Shown: piece by piece, positions 1-10,139 of the stretch | Layout of the letters: each line of letters starts with the position of its first letter | Numbering within the stretch: position 1 is the first letter of the stretch | DNA from: Beroe forskalii | Taxonomy: Eukaryota; Ctenophora; Nuda; Beroida; Beroidae | Assembly (NCBI GenBank): GCA_011033025.1 | Contig: WFMF01000348.1 | Coordinates: 1 to 64,000, forward strand | Length of the DNA stretch: 64,000 nucleotides | Direction of reading: 5' to 3' | Position numbers and translations under genes: made by a program | The notes under the pieces: generated by a model | What the model was told of the DNA's origin: nothing | Database searches by the model: none | The model's input: only the letters and a program-made list of their open reading frames with translations

Positions 1-253
1 TCCAAACCCGGCCAAAGCTGATTTGGGGTGCCCAGAAATGAAGAACACCGGATCACTGTATTGAGAGGTTCAAATAGGGTTTTTAGTTTACAGGGAAAAC
101 AAAGGAAAACTGGCGAATATCATTGGTTCAGTGGTTTCCAGGCGCATAATTTATGACCAGATACTTCTATTTGACCACCCATGAGACATCTACGCCCAAT
201 AAGGGGCGAAAAAAGGCAGTTTTAAGCCGAAAAACGATTTTAACCCCCCATAA
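1..253. repeat. Satellite unit, 3' part (interrupted copy)
   Basis: This stretch matches the 3' two-thirds of the roughly 350 bp unit found in tandem at 2699-4116. It shares the segments reading GAAATGAAGAAC, CAAAGGAAAACTGGCGAATA, GAGACATCTACGCCCAATAA and the closing run of Cs followed by ATAA. The unit is cut at its TAA by the inserted element that starts at 254. The array therefore continues to the left beyond the window edge. Confidence 0.9.
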
Positions 254-1018
254 CACCCTTGTTCCATATGCATATTTTAGTCGAATTTTTACTCGAATAT
301 CCATGAGAGGAAATTCGAGTAAAAATTCGAGTCGAATTTCTGGGATATTCGGGCAAATATCCGCGCAAAATATCTGTCAACGTGTTTACAGATTTTCTCT
401 GCTGTACTCGAATATTTGCAGTAATTGATACCTTGATTAGATCAGGCACCAATGCTAATTAGTCGGATATTTGGGTGAGATATTTGCTCTTGGTTCCATA
501 TGCATATTTTCTGTGAGATTTTCTCATAATGAACTTAATGAGATAATTTACACACATAAAACTATTACACGGCTGTGTTCTGCGAACAGTGTGTACCTAA
601 ACACTCTTTGAATTAGAAACACACACGGACTTGCGTCGTTCGAAGAAGTGAATATTGGATAAATTTTCTGCTTCTCTCTCAAAATTCATAAAATCATAGA
701 TTATAAATACCTACTGACAATTGTAATCCAGTACTCAATACTTCAATAGTACCCTCTCAATAATTCACGATGACAAAACTAATTGTAAAACTTAAGTTTA
801 AATGATACGACTGGAACACTGAACAGTTAGTAGGTGCAGAATACCATAAAAACAAAATGAAGCTCATTGCGTAAATAGATACTTCAAATCTAAATAGGTG
901 CATTGAAAAAGCTATCACTATTAAAAAGCAATCTTAACTTAAATCAAATCATGTATAATGATAAAATCATGAAATTATCGTAGTGCGTCAACTCATGACC
1001 AAGACATTATGAAAGTAT

Positions 1019-1690
1019 AGTACGGGGATAGTACGGAGGAGCCCAGATAGTACCGGCGAGCCCAAGTTGGTACGGGGGAGGCCAATTCGGTATGGGGGAG
1101 CGTAGATAGTACGAGGGAGCCCAAGTTGGTATGGGGGAGACCAAGTTGGTATGGGGGAGCCCTGATAGTACGGGGGAGCCCAGATAGTATGGGGGAGACC
1201 AGATAATATGGGGGAGACCAGATAGTATGGGGGAATCCAGATTGTACGGGGGAGACCACATAGTATGGGTGAACCCAGATAGTACGGGGGAGACCAGGTA
1301 GTACGGGGGAGCCCAGATAGCACGGGGGAGCCCCAGATAGTACGGGGGAGCCCCAGATAGTACGGGAGAGCCCAAGGTAGTACAGGGGAGCCCAAGTTAG
1401 TACGGGGGAGACCAGATAGTATGGGGGAATCCAGATAGTACTGGGGAGACCAGATAGTATGGCGGAACCATGATAGTACGGGGGAGACCAGATAGTATGG
1501 GGGAGCCCAGATAGTACGGGGGAGCCCAGATAGTACGGGGGAGCTCAGATAGTACGGGGGAGACCAGATAGTATGGGGAGACCAGATAGTACGGGCGAGC
1601 CCAGATAGTACGGGGTAGACCAGATAATATGGGGGAGACCAGATAGTATAGGGGAACCCAGATAGTACGGGGGAGACCAGATAGTATGGT
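1019..1690. repeat. 18-19 bp minisatellite, about 35 copies
   Basis: The unit is close to AGTACGGGGGAGCCCAGAT, repeated head to tail with point changes (TATGG for TACGG, GACCAG for GCCCAG). It lies inside the transposon-like element. Because the unit is nearly a multiple of three and has few stops, the minus strand stays open in several frames for up to 292 codons of Pro/Leu/Tyr/Ser-rich repeat. I regard those frames as by-products, not genes. Confidence 0.9.
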
Positions 1691-1694
1691 GGAG

Positions 1695-1870
1695 CCATAT
1701 ACGCGGTATAGCCCAGGATAAGGGTTGGTCTGATATGGTTGATCCCGTGTTTGGGGATTAGCCCAAGGCATTCCAGAAGCCCAAGGTATGGGGGAGCCAG
1801 ATGCGGTATAGCCCAGGATAAGGGCGAGTATGGTATGGGCGATCCCTTGTTTAGGGGTGAGACCAAGGAA
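1695..1870. repeat. Degenerate duplication of about 110 bp
   Basis: The segment with GCGGTATAGCCCAGGATAAG, a GATCCC(G/T)TGTTT motif and AGCCCAAGG near 1695-1790 recurs at 1803-1865. It follows the 18-bp minisatellite directly and looks like a diverged higher-order part of the same array, still inside the transposon-like element. Confidence 0.65.
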
Positions 1871-2698
1871 AGTGGGTAAGCCCAAGATTAAGGGGAGCGG
1901 TGTTTAGGGGAGTCCGTGATTAGAGGTTGGCCCAAGTGTAGGGCGAGCCTGGGTATGGTTAACTCTGTTATGATGTTTGTCAAGATTAAGAGGAGACATT
2001 TTGGCTCCCCCATTGTCCGGTATACTAAACATGCCACCCCCATTGGCATCAAACAGCTGCTGTCATGATATTCCATCCTTGGATCATCTTTCATTTCTGA
2101 CAAGACGGTTTCTCCCGGTCATGTTTAAGTTCATTTCATCGTTCATTACATCGGCCAATTCATTAACAAAACAGTCTAATTGAGTGACAATTGAGCTAAG
2201 GAATATCTGATTAGATTGAAATTATAGCTATCAATGCTATCAAAACACGTTGGTATCAATTTGTAGTGTTCACGATACAAAATAAGGAATGCTGGTAGGT
2301 ACTCCGTCTTGCCAATACATCCTCACAAGGACCCCAAGAAAAATAATAATTTCAATTGCATTCATTCCCTTTTCGCACCGATCTTTCCAGTTTCAGATCA
2401 GAAGTTGAACGCCATCAACCATATTGCGTGTATGATGCAAGTGTGTACATATAAGTCATTATACTATTACTCTATTACCCTATTACAATACACTGAGGTG
2501 ATTATGATGTGCTCGCCCATCGAGAATCATTCTGCAGCCGGGTCGTCTTTCAAAATTGAATTACGATTCGACCTGCGTGCCAAAAGTTCGACTGGAAAAT
2601 ATGCATATGGAGCCCAGAGCGTCTCTGGGATTTTTTCAAGGTCGAATATTCGACTCGAATATTCTAGTCGAATATATCAATATGGAACAAGGGTGTAA

Positions 2699-4116
2699 CA
2701 GACAGAAAATGGCTGATTTCGGGATTCTGAAGTATGGTATGTCTTTCTTAGGTCGTCAATGGATGGCGTGCAAATTTTCAGCTCAATCGGCCAAAGCTTT
2801 TCGATTTTGGATCTTGGGTGCCTCTGTGAAATGAAGAACATCCTGGATCACTGTTTTGAGAGGTAAAAATAGGGTTTTTTGGATTTTACAGGAAAACAAA
2901 GGAAAACTGGCGAATATCATTGGTTCAGTGGTTTCAGGTGCATAATTTATGACCAGATACACTTCTATTTGACCACCCATGAGACATCTACGCCCAAAAA
3001 GGCAGTTTTAAGCCGAAAAACGCGATTTTAACCCCCCATAACAGACAGAAAATGGCTGATTTCGGGATGCTGAAGTATGGTATGTCTTTCTTAGGTCGTC
3101 CATGGATGGCGTGCAAATTTTCAGCTCAATCGGCCAAAGCTTTTAGATTTCGGATCTTGGGTGCCTCAGAAATGAAGAACATCCTGGATCACTGTTTTGA
3201 GAGGTAAAAATAGGGTTTTTTGGATTTTACAGGAAAACAAAGGAAAACTGGCGAATATCATTGGTTCAGTGGTTTCAGGCGCAATTTAGCGACCAGATAC
3301 ACTTCTATTTGACCACCATGAGACATCTACGCCCAATAAGGGGCGAAAAAGGCAGTTTTAAGCCGAAAAAGGCGATTTTAACCCCCCATAACAGACAGAA
3401 AATGGCTGATTTCGGGATTCTGAAGTATGGTATGTCTTTCTTAGGTCGTCAATGGATGGCGTGCAAATTTTCAGCTCAATCGGCCAAAGCTTTTCGATTT
3501 TGGATCTTGGGTGCCTCAGAAATGAAGAACATCCTGGATCACAGTTTTGAGAGGTAAAATAGGGTTTTTTGATTTTACAGGAAAAACAAAGGAAAACTGG
3601 CGAATATCATTGGTTCAGTAGTTTCAGGCGCATAATTTATGACCAGATACACTTCTATTTGACCACCCATGAGACATCTACGCGCCCAATAAGGGGCGAA
3701 AAAGGCAGTTTTAAGCCGAAAAAGGCGATTTTTACCCCCATAACAGACAGAAAATGGCTGATTTGGGGATTCTGAAGTATGGTATGTCTTTCTTAGGGTC
3801 GCCCATGGATGGCGTGCAAATTTTCAGCTCAATCGGCCAAAGCTTTTCGATTTCGGATCTTGGGTGCCTCAGAAATGAAGAACATCCTGGATCACTGTTT
3901 TTGAGAGGTAGAAATAGGGTTTTTTTGGATTTTACAGGAAAACAAAGGAAAACTGGCGAATATCATTGGTTCAGTGGTTTCAGGCGCATAATTTATGACT
4001 AGATAGACTTCTATTTGACTTCTATTTGACCACCCATGAGACATCTACACCCAATAAGGGGCGAAAAAAGGCAGTTTTTAAGCCGAAAAACGCGATTTTA
4101 ACCCCCATAACAGACA
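2699..4116. repeat. Tandem satellite, four units of about 350 bp
   Basis: Units start at about 2699, 3041, 3391 and 3743, each opening with CAGACAGAAAATGGCTGATT and closing with a run of Cs followed by ATAA. Units differ by small indels; the fourth has a local doubling of ACTTCTATTTG near 4008-4028. Short open frames across the array reflect the repeat and have no coding character. The array may lie within a large 5' intron of the peroxiredoxin gene or mark its upstream boundary. Confidence 0.92.
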
Positions 4117-5769
4117 CAGGATCATGATCCAAATCGGAGCGCTTTTGTTTACTTTTGGCAGTTCACGAAAAATTCATAATGTAAATATGTATGTAAATTC
4201 TACGCTGACGTGAAGCTTTTCTTTCATCAGATATACTTTTTTTTCGTGGACACTGGCCTGTTGTCTAATGTAAGAATCAGAAATCACAATATTTAAGAAA
4301 ATTCTTAATAGTCCCTTGAGCACCATAACACGTGATACAGTGCATTGCTCAAGTAATTAAGTACCACTCCTTCAAAATCCAACTTTTTCCAATGGGGCGG
4401 TGTTTTTGTCAAATCACGTGTTTGTCATCAACCAACAGAAATCAAGTATTCCGTCACATGACTGAATTTAGCCAATCAGAGTAAGATATTTTTATCTACT
4501 AACCACAGTACAGAATTGCTGTACGCTGATCAGTCCATGTCTTTATAGTTAGTAGGCAAAAAATAATAAGCTCCCTATCTCAAGATAGCGTCCTCGACTA
4601 GCAATTAGATCTACTCATCGTAAACTTCTAGGAATGTTAAGCGAATTGTAGCAGTGTTTATTGAGACCTATTTTCCAAGAGCCGTCTAGAAATTCAATTT
4701 TTGATTCCATGGAACAAATACCAGTCCCTTATCTCATTTCCTTGAAATGTAACCGCCCTTCTGAAACAATACTCCGATTGTCATTGGAAACTGTGCCGTA
4801 CATTCCAATTAAGACATCAGAATCTGACTCTGAGTAGAGCGTATACTTCGTACAGACGAAGAGTTCTCGAACATACTCGAAAATCCCCTGATTTTAAGTG
4901 GCTTTCATTCCTAACGGCTAACCCCTCCGGCTTCTAGAACCCCAAAACCGCATAATTTTTTGCATATATTCAACATCAAATAGAGGGTAATGAGTTAATG
5001 TTTTCTGTGAGATGATGTAAGTGTAGATGCACTCCGCCCTCATTAAACATAACTTAGCCACGCATAATGATTCGTAAAAACATACAATAATTGTTTCAGA
5101 GGAAAAGCTACGAAGTTAAATACCTACATAATAATTACATAATACTTCCATTCTACCAATTAGCTGAAAATTACGCAACAGAATTGCCTCTAATCGAGTC
5201 ATGGGAACGTTATCATGAGTTTAACATTAGTAATAGCTTCAATCAGACAGCGATGATTAATTATCAGATCATTCTAGAACTTGTCTTTGTTCGAGATTCA
5301 TTATAAATTGCCATTTGTACCAAAATGATGCAAAAGTGGCACATAAACGTAACGCGCGACCATCTTCCATTAGAATTTCAGCAGTCTGTTGCGCGCATTT
5401 TGCAACGCGCGCACCTGAAGTTGTCCTACACGTCAGCCGAAATCCGAAAATACTGGGAAATACAAAAGTCGGAACTTTCGTATTTTAATTGAATAAGTTT
5501 GAGAGTCCGACGATGACATGTAACTGGTGTCGACATGTTATACTATGACGCGAAATTGATTTAAAACAAAGGAAAGCCAACCGAATGCGGTGCTCAGTTT
5601 AAATAATCCACGTGAGGCCATATTTATGTCCCCGAAGGGTCGGAAATTATTTAAGCATACGTGACCCCCCTAACTTATTGGCCTGTTTCCAAAGAAATTT
5701 TCATGGTTAATCATGGTTAAAATGAAAAGCTGTGCCTCTTATCCTCCATTAGCTTGTTTCCCCTCTCAG
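4117..5769. other. No gene recognised; non-coding flank or intron upstream of peroxiredoxin exons
   Basis: No PVCTTE-type active-site exon of a 1-Cys peroxiredoxin is seen here in any frame. The stretch holds a copy of a short dispersed repeat near 4489-4541 (GTACAGAATTGCTGTAC-like) and a CpG-rich patch at 5345-5420 with several GCGCGC motifs. The 71-codon open frame at 5091-5306 has no recognisable similarity and looks like chance. Confidence 0.5.
4489..4541. repeat. Short dispersed repeat, copy 1 of 3
   Basis: The core reads TTTTTATCTAC, then ACAGTACAGAATTGCTGTAC, then TGATCAGTCC. It recurs near 57749-57795 and 63727-63776. The centre forms a small hairpin (GTACAG...CTGTAC) and the end contains the palindrome TGATCA. 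Confidence 0.6.
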
Positions 5770-5948
5770 GAATGATTGACCCCGATGAAAAAGACGCTGC
5801 CGGTCTCCCCCTCACTGCCCGTGCTGTGTTCATCATTGGACCGGATAAGAAGTTGAAACTCTCCATCCTCTACCCTGCTACTACGGGAAGGAACTTTGAT
5901 GAGATCCTTAGGGTCATTGATAGTCTCCAGCTGACTGCTTACAAGAAG
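5770..5948 (+). CDS. PRDX6: Peroxiredoxin-6-like, penultimate coding exon
   Basis: The exon encodes the C-terminal half of a 1-Cys peroxiredoxin, a thiol peroxidase that reduces hydrogen peroxide and phospholipid hydroperoxides. From codon 2 it reads MIDPDEKD, then [40 protein letters not shown] and TAYKK, an almost uninterrupted match to the family as I know it. The acceptor is CCCCTCTCAG and the exon starts two bases before the Met codon, so the Gly before Met is split by the intron. The donor GTGGGT follows AAG in phase 0. The Met is internal, not a start. The resolving partner of this family is outside the chain, so no second Cys is expected here. The catalytic Cys exon is not visible. 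Confidence 0.93.
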
Positions 5949-6240
5949 GTGGGTCTCCACTCTCCAAATATAAATTTGTCTTGCTCCGATGTTTGTTCGC
6001 GCTGCCAGCTGCGCTGTGCGCGCGCTTCTTCGAATTCGAAATTGAACCCATAAATTGTCTAAAATGGCAAATATATCTTCCCTCTCAGAAACCATTTTCT
6101 TATCTACTGATAGTGATTAAATTCACCTTCGGACCCCGTTATTGCCCATCTGACATCCATCCTTGAAAGTTGAAACTATGGCTGTCCCACCCCCATGAAT
6201 CCCCCTTACCAACTCTTTACCCCACCCTTTCACCCCTCAG

Positions 6241-6393
6241 GTGGCTACCCCCGTGAACTGGCAGTCCGGTGGAGAGTGCATGGTCCTGCCCTCTGTCAAG
6301 GGAGACGAGTGTACCAAGCTGTTCCCCAACATGAGGATTGAGGCTGTCCCCTCTGGGAAGGAATACATGAGGTTCACACCCCAACCTCAGTAG
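6241..6393 (+). CDS. PRDX6: Peroxiredoxin-6-like, last coding exon
   Basis: Acceptor CACCCCTCAG is followed in phase 0 by VATPVNWQSGGECMVLPSVK, then KLFPNMRIEAVPSGKEYMRF and TPQPQ-stop (TAG at 6391-6393). The ending TPQP and the preceding PSGK-YMRFT stretch are the usual C-terminus of PRDX6 proteins. It joins the exon at 5770-5948 with matching phase across a 292 bp intron. Together they give about 110 of the roughly 220 residues expected. The N-terminal exons must lie before position 1 or have been lost. No disabling change is seen in the two exons. Confidence 0.93.
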   Translation: MATPVNWQSGGECMVLPSVKGDECTKLFPNMRIEAVPSGKEYMRFTPQPQ

Positions 6394-7085
6394 AGACCTT
6401 CAGTAGATACTGAGGTTACCCTCTCAGTCTCAGTAGACTGAGAGGAGGAGGAGGAGCCCTTGGAAGATGAGAGAAGGGGTTGGAGGAGGGAAATCCTAGT
6501 GGAAAGTGGATGATTTCACATTTTCACTTCCTTCTAATTGTTGAGAGGGAGGAAATAAGCCTCCTCTTTTTCAACTTTAGAAGTGAGGTTTCCCCAGTAG
6601 AATTGCTGGTATTTAGGTTTAAGGACATAATGTAGCCTCTTTTTCAGTAGATAGCCTTGATGCTTTTTTCGAATAGTCCATCACGAAAAAGGCATCACTA
6701 AAATGTTTTTGTTTGTAAAACTTTATGAATTTCACCTTTTTAATCAGACGCATGATTTAAAGTTTAATTAATCACTTTTTAACTTTTGGTTAAATAAATT
6801 TCTAGGGCAACAGGTTTAAAAACTCAGTATGCAAAAAGATTCTGTCTGATTGCTTAAAAGGGAATTTTTATTGATTTCAATAAGTAGTGTGGTACCTCTT
6901 CGATCTCAAGTCATTGTTTGGCAAGGGTCATCTCATTGATTGTCGGTTTGTTTATCGCCTCCCTATATTAACTCGTTTATTGTTTTTCGTTTAAAATGTT
7001 CAATTGATAACTTTTCACAAAATAACAAGCATTTCATTTGACGATCACAAAACTTGCCTTTCCACTGTGATTGGGAGACTCTGAA
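6394..7085 (+). other. 3' UTR and downstream flank of the peroxiredoxin gene
   Basis: The stop codon is followed by a GAG-rich stretch that duplicates CTCAGTAGA-type words near 6385-6445, then AT-rich sequence. An AATAAA at 6793-6798 is the first good polyadenylation signal and would give a 3' UTR of about 400 bp. No open frame is worth calling. Confidence 0.5.
6793..6798 (+). promoter_or_regulatory. Candidate polyadenylation signal AATAAA
   Basis: This canonical hexamer lies about 400 bp after the peroxiredoxin stop codon, in AT-rich sequence. It is the first AATAAA I see downstream; use is inferred. Confidence 0.4.
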
Positions 7086-7322
7086 TGAGCGGCCTCCAAT
7101 CTGAAGTTCAATTCAAGCAGGCAGTCAACAGAGACTCTAGTTAAAGACTTGAGGTCTCAAGCAGTGATTCGCTCTTATGAGCGGCCTCCAATCTGAAGTT
7201 CAATTCAAGCAGGCAGTCAACAGAAAAGCAAAGTTGTAGGTATCGTACCGCGCGTCACCCAAATTTAAGTATTGGGAGCCAACAGAAAAGCAAAGTTTTA
7301 GGTATCGTACCGCGCGTCACCG
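7086..7322. repeat. Two overlapping local direct duplications
   Basis: Copy A (TGAGCGGCCTCCAATCTGAA onward, about 46 bp) occurs at about 7086-7132 and 7178-7222. Copy B (CAACAGAAAAGCAAAGTT, then TAGGTATCGTACCGCGCGTC) occurs at about 7217-7259 and 7279-7321. The end of A runs into the start of B, so the block looks like two rounds of local duplication. Confidence 0.85.
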
Positions 7323-7797
7323 CTGCTTCCAGGAAAAAGTCTCCGCGCGCAACGCAAACTCAGTCAAATTTAAATGTGTCGCAATTTGTGTGCCACTGTG
7401 CCGTGACGAGTAAAGGTAGGGTGATAAGGTAACTGAACAGGCACTGAAACAGAGTGTTTAAAGGATGGAATGATTTTAGGGAATAATTTACAGACATAAT
7501 GAAAGATTAAAATTCAATTTTAAAACTCAATAGGTTCATTAGTTTTTTAAAATTAATCTTAAAGTAGTTTTGAAGTTGAAAAGTTCAAATTAAACGATGA
7601 AATAGATAAATATCTTACTTTTTAGAAAAATAAGATAAAAAGAAACTAATTGGTCACTTTAAAAAACGCTTTTTGCGCAGTACCTTTCTGAAAATATTCA
7701 ATCTGGTCTTGAACAATCCAAATAAAACTAAAACTTCATCCGAACTGATTTTCATCTACGCTTTAAAAGTTTTGAGAAGATAACGAACTAGTAAAAT

Positions 7798-7878
7798 GGC
7801 AGTCTTGAACTATCCCAACACCACCGGCTAGCCTAGTAGTAGTACCCTGTTGGCCAGTTGGGATTGTTCAAGACTGCC
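7798..7878. repeat. Inverted repeat, 22-bp arms with one mismatch
   Basis: Left arm 7798-7819 (GGCAGTCTTGAACTATCCCA and two more bases) pairs with right arm 7857-7878, with a single mismatch and a spacer of 37 bases. The spacer can pair further (GGCTAGCC with GGCCAGTTGG). A related word GGTCTTGAACAATCC lies upstream near 7708-7722. This could be the remains of a short inverted-repeat element or a transcribed hairpin. Confidence 0.7.
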
Positions 7879-7914
7879 CATAAAATAAAAGTGCAGATAT
7901 TGTGTCGATGATCA

Positions 7915-7923
7915 CGATTCTCG
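7915..7923. repeat. Target site duplication, left copy
   Basis: CGATTCTCG directly precedes the short inverted-repeat element and recurs exactly at 8140-8148 directly after it. Confidence 0.8.
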
Positions 7924-8139
7924 GGGAACGGACATTTCATCTCACGACACTTCATCTCACGACACTTTATCTCGCAATATAGCAATATGTCAGCTCTACG
8001 CAAAGGTAAGGGTCTGGGTTAGGGTCAGGGTTAGTGTTTGGGTTAGGGTCAGGGTAAGGGTTTGGGTTATGGTTAGGGTCAGGACAGGGAGATGAAGTGT
8101 CCTGAGATGAAATGTCGTGAGATGAGATGTCGCCCACCC
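7924..8139. mobile_element. MITE-like element with telomere-like core
   Basis: The 216 bp element begins GGGAACGGACATTTCATCTC and ends with the reverse complement of GGGTGGGCGACATCTCATCT. The arms continue with repeated CATCTCACGACA words and are inverted with respect to each other for about 50 bp. The centre (about 8003-8085) is a degenerate array of TTAGGG-, TCAGGG- and TTTGGG-type hexamers. An exact 9-bp direct repeat, CGATTCTCG, flanks it. There is no coding capacity. The target length fits 8-9 bp superfamilies such as hAT or Mutator; I cannot decide which. Confidence 0.8.
8003..8085. repeat. Degenerate (TTAGGG)n-like array
   Basis: Hexamers GGTTAGGGTCAGGGTTAG and variants with TTTGGG and TAAGGG repeat in phase. 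It is internal to the short element at 7924-8139, so it is interstitial and mobile in origin, not a chromosome end. Confidence 0.8.
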
Positions 8140-8148
8140 CGATTCTCG

Positions 8149-8886
8149 AATCCAATTGTTTCATTTGCATTTTCTGGGGTCATACATTATGATAAAATCC
8201 TAGTCCTAGTAAAACTAAACGTCCTGTTGAGACAGGAAAGGTCGAAGTCATGATTCCTTAAGTTCTAAAACTTGATAGTGACGCTATCAAATCACCATTC
8301 CCCTCTCCATTCAAATCCCTGACCTAACAAGCTAACAGTCTGAGTGGATATTGTCAATTCACCACTTTTTCTACTCAGCACTATGGTTTGGAAAGAGTTC
8401 TGCGCGTTTATAACGTTCTATAGTGTCTATGAGTACTTCAGAAAAAGTTCTTGAAAAGTACTCTTTCTGAAAGACAGACGGAAGAGTGTTTCTACTTCAG
8501 AAAGAGTTCTGGATGAAGTGACTCGTACTGAACTTTCTGCCAGAGCTCTGTAGGGAGTGTTTTCTAGAACTCCGACCACTGCTGCACTGCACTTCCAATA
8601 TCACTGAAAGAAGGACGTTGTTAGCATTTATTTTAATTTATTCGAGGGAAAAGAAAAGTAAAAAACTTAGAAAGCATTTAGATTAGTAGATTTTGAATTT
8701 ATGCCTGGATTTAAACAAATATAAAACGAGTTTCCATGATTTTGAGTCAAAATATAGGTTTAGCAGTATTTATGGAAGAAGGAATTTTTGGACATGCCTG
8801 AATTTAGAACACATCAAACAACATGCGACCGTATCTATAAGATTTTAAAGAGATATGACATAGATTAACAGTTTTTGCCTCTCGAA
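8149..8886. other. No gene recognised
   Basis: AT-rich sequence with a patch of AGAAAGAGTTCT and TTCTGAAAGAC words at about 8385-8520 that is loosely repetitive. No open frame or RNA signature that I can support. Confidence 0.4.
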
Positions 8887-9180
8887 ACTGGTGTCAGAGT
8901 GGACTGGTGTCAGTTGGGAAATTGGAATGCTCTCAATGTGGAATGGTGTCAGAGTGTAATGGTGTCAAGTGTGAAAAACCTGGTGTCAATGTCAATCCGT
9001 GTCAACGACGGAATGGTCTATAGATTTTAATGGTGTCAGAAAACGTAATTAGTGTCAATGTGTGATGGTGTCAGTTTAAATGGTGTCAGTGTGGAATGGT
9101 GTCAGAGTGTAGATGGTGTCAAAGTGTAATGGTGTCTGTGTGTAATGGTGTCAGTGTGGAATTGCTTCGGTGTCACTTGG
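8887..9180. repeat. TGGTGTCA minisatellite, about 12-14 copies
   Basis: The word AATGGTGTCAGTGTG recurs at irregular 15-25 bp spacing. Related arrays with the same TGGTGTCA word lie at 19517-19590 (inverted), 55243-55360 and 60978-61250 (inverted). The array ends at the 3' end of the GPCR-like gene and covers its stop codon. Confidence 0.8.
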
Positions 9181-10139
9181 TTTCAATAATAAAAGATTTA
9201 TAAAATCACCTTTCTTGTCCCAGTAGAAGAAACTCAGGACAGCTATCCACATGAACTCCCTAAAACTAACGACGAATACCGTATAAACGTAAACATTCCC
9301 GACCGTATTTACGAGAATCAGAGACCACGCCACTCGGAATGACAGCACCTGACTTTCCGGTGGCAGACGGATAAAAATACAAAACACAGAGTATGGAAGG
9401 TACGAAACACAGCAAAAAACGGCAGTGAAAACAGCAGTGATGATCCCCTGTCTCTTCAAATTCTCGTGCTTGCAATTCCTCCGAACCACACGCCTCGCGA
9501 TGACCAACAGAACGATTGTGGAGGCTATCACCATGACAATGGGAAGGATGATGTTGATGGTCGTGAGGAGGTTGATGAGCCAGACCCGGGATACCCAAAT
9601 TGGGGAGGAAAAGGAGTAGTAGCACGTGTAGATCCTGTAATCGAAGGTAATGTCACTGCTGTCAGAGATGAGGCAAGTTAAGGGGCACGTTCAGGGCAAA
9701 CACCCACAGAGCTCCACAGAGTAGATGCGCATTCCTGGTGGACCTGAACCAGAGTTGGAGAGGGAATTTCAGGATAATTAGTTTAGAGGTGGTAAGTATT
9801 CCCACAAACAGCACCCCAGCCAAATTACAATAGTAGGTCAGATACGTGGTGATGTAGCAGAGGTGATCTCCAAGAATCCAGCCGTTTGCGAGCAGCGAGA
9901 TTATCGTCGGCAGAATGAGTGGTCAGGGAGATGGCGATGTTACATACTGCAATGTGCTGCATGATGACCACGATGAACCGGGGGAATTTGAAGGCTCGGT
10001 ACCCCAAGGAGGCAATTAGGATGGTACAGCCGCCCAGAAGGGAGGAGAGAAAAGCCAGGAAATAGACTGCTGCCAATGTAATCCTGACTGCATCGCTCTC
10101 TATTTCGTATTGGGTTTTGTTGTCGAACGGGGAGGGCAT
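9151..10139 (-). pseudogene. Class A (rhodopsin-like) GPCR, single exon, two frame changes
   Basis: Read on the minus strand from ATG at 10137-10139 this is a seven-helix protein of about 325 residues, the usual size of an intronless invertebrate orphan or chemosensory-type receptor. TM1 is ITLAAVYFLAFLSSLLGG and TM2 IVVIMQHIAVCNIAISLT. TM3 (about 9770-9880) starts with the conserved Cys in DHLCYITTY. TM4 ends in WVFALNVPL. Loop 2 has Cys (TCLISDSS). TM5 is LLTTINIILPIVMVIAST, TM6 has CCVSYLPYSVFC and TM7 LILVNTVGNVYVY. The DRY position reads TSK and NPxxY is altered (NTVGNVYVY). The frame shifts by one base near 9925 and near 9680, so it is a recent pseudogene or carries sequencing indels. 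Ligand unknown. Confidence 0.75.

Larger units (their letters stand above)
254..2695. mobile_element. DNA transposon-like element with 16-bp TIRs and TAA target duplication
   Basis: The left end reads CACCCTTGTTCCATAT and the right end is its exact reverse complement, ATATGGAACAAGGGTG. Both ends continue into related TCGAATATTC-rich subterminal sequence. The element sits at a TAA that is duplicated (251-253 and 2696-2698); the undisturbed satellite units carry a single TAA at this point, so the insertion is clean. A 3-bp TWA target site is typical of PIF/Harbinger elements, but no transposase or Myb-like reading frame is visible inside, so the copy is non-autonomous and the superfamily is inferred. 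Inside are a left subterminal hairpin (about 281-332), inner inverted copies of the end motif near 490-510 and 2597-2615, and a large minisatellite at 1019-1690. Confidence 0.8.

Noticed and set aside
988-1866. 292-codon minus-strand open frame and overlapping frames
   Set aside because: It is a translation of an 18-19 bp minisatellite; all frames stay open and the peptide is a simple repeat.
2556-4002. Several 80-100 codon frames with nearly identical peptides
   Set aside because: They are the same frame read in successive satellite units, broken differently in each; no start or splice context.
8003-8085. Telomere or chromosome end
   Set aside because: The TTAGGG-like array is short, degenerate and enclosed in a small element with target duplication.
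9425-9681. Plus-strand frames opposite the GPCR
   Set aside because: Shadows of the minus-strand receptor; the receptor frame shows helices and conserved Cys.
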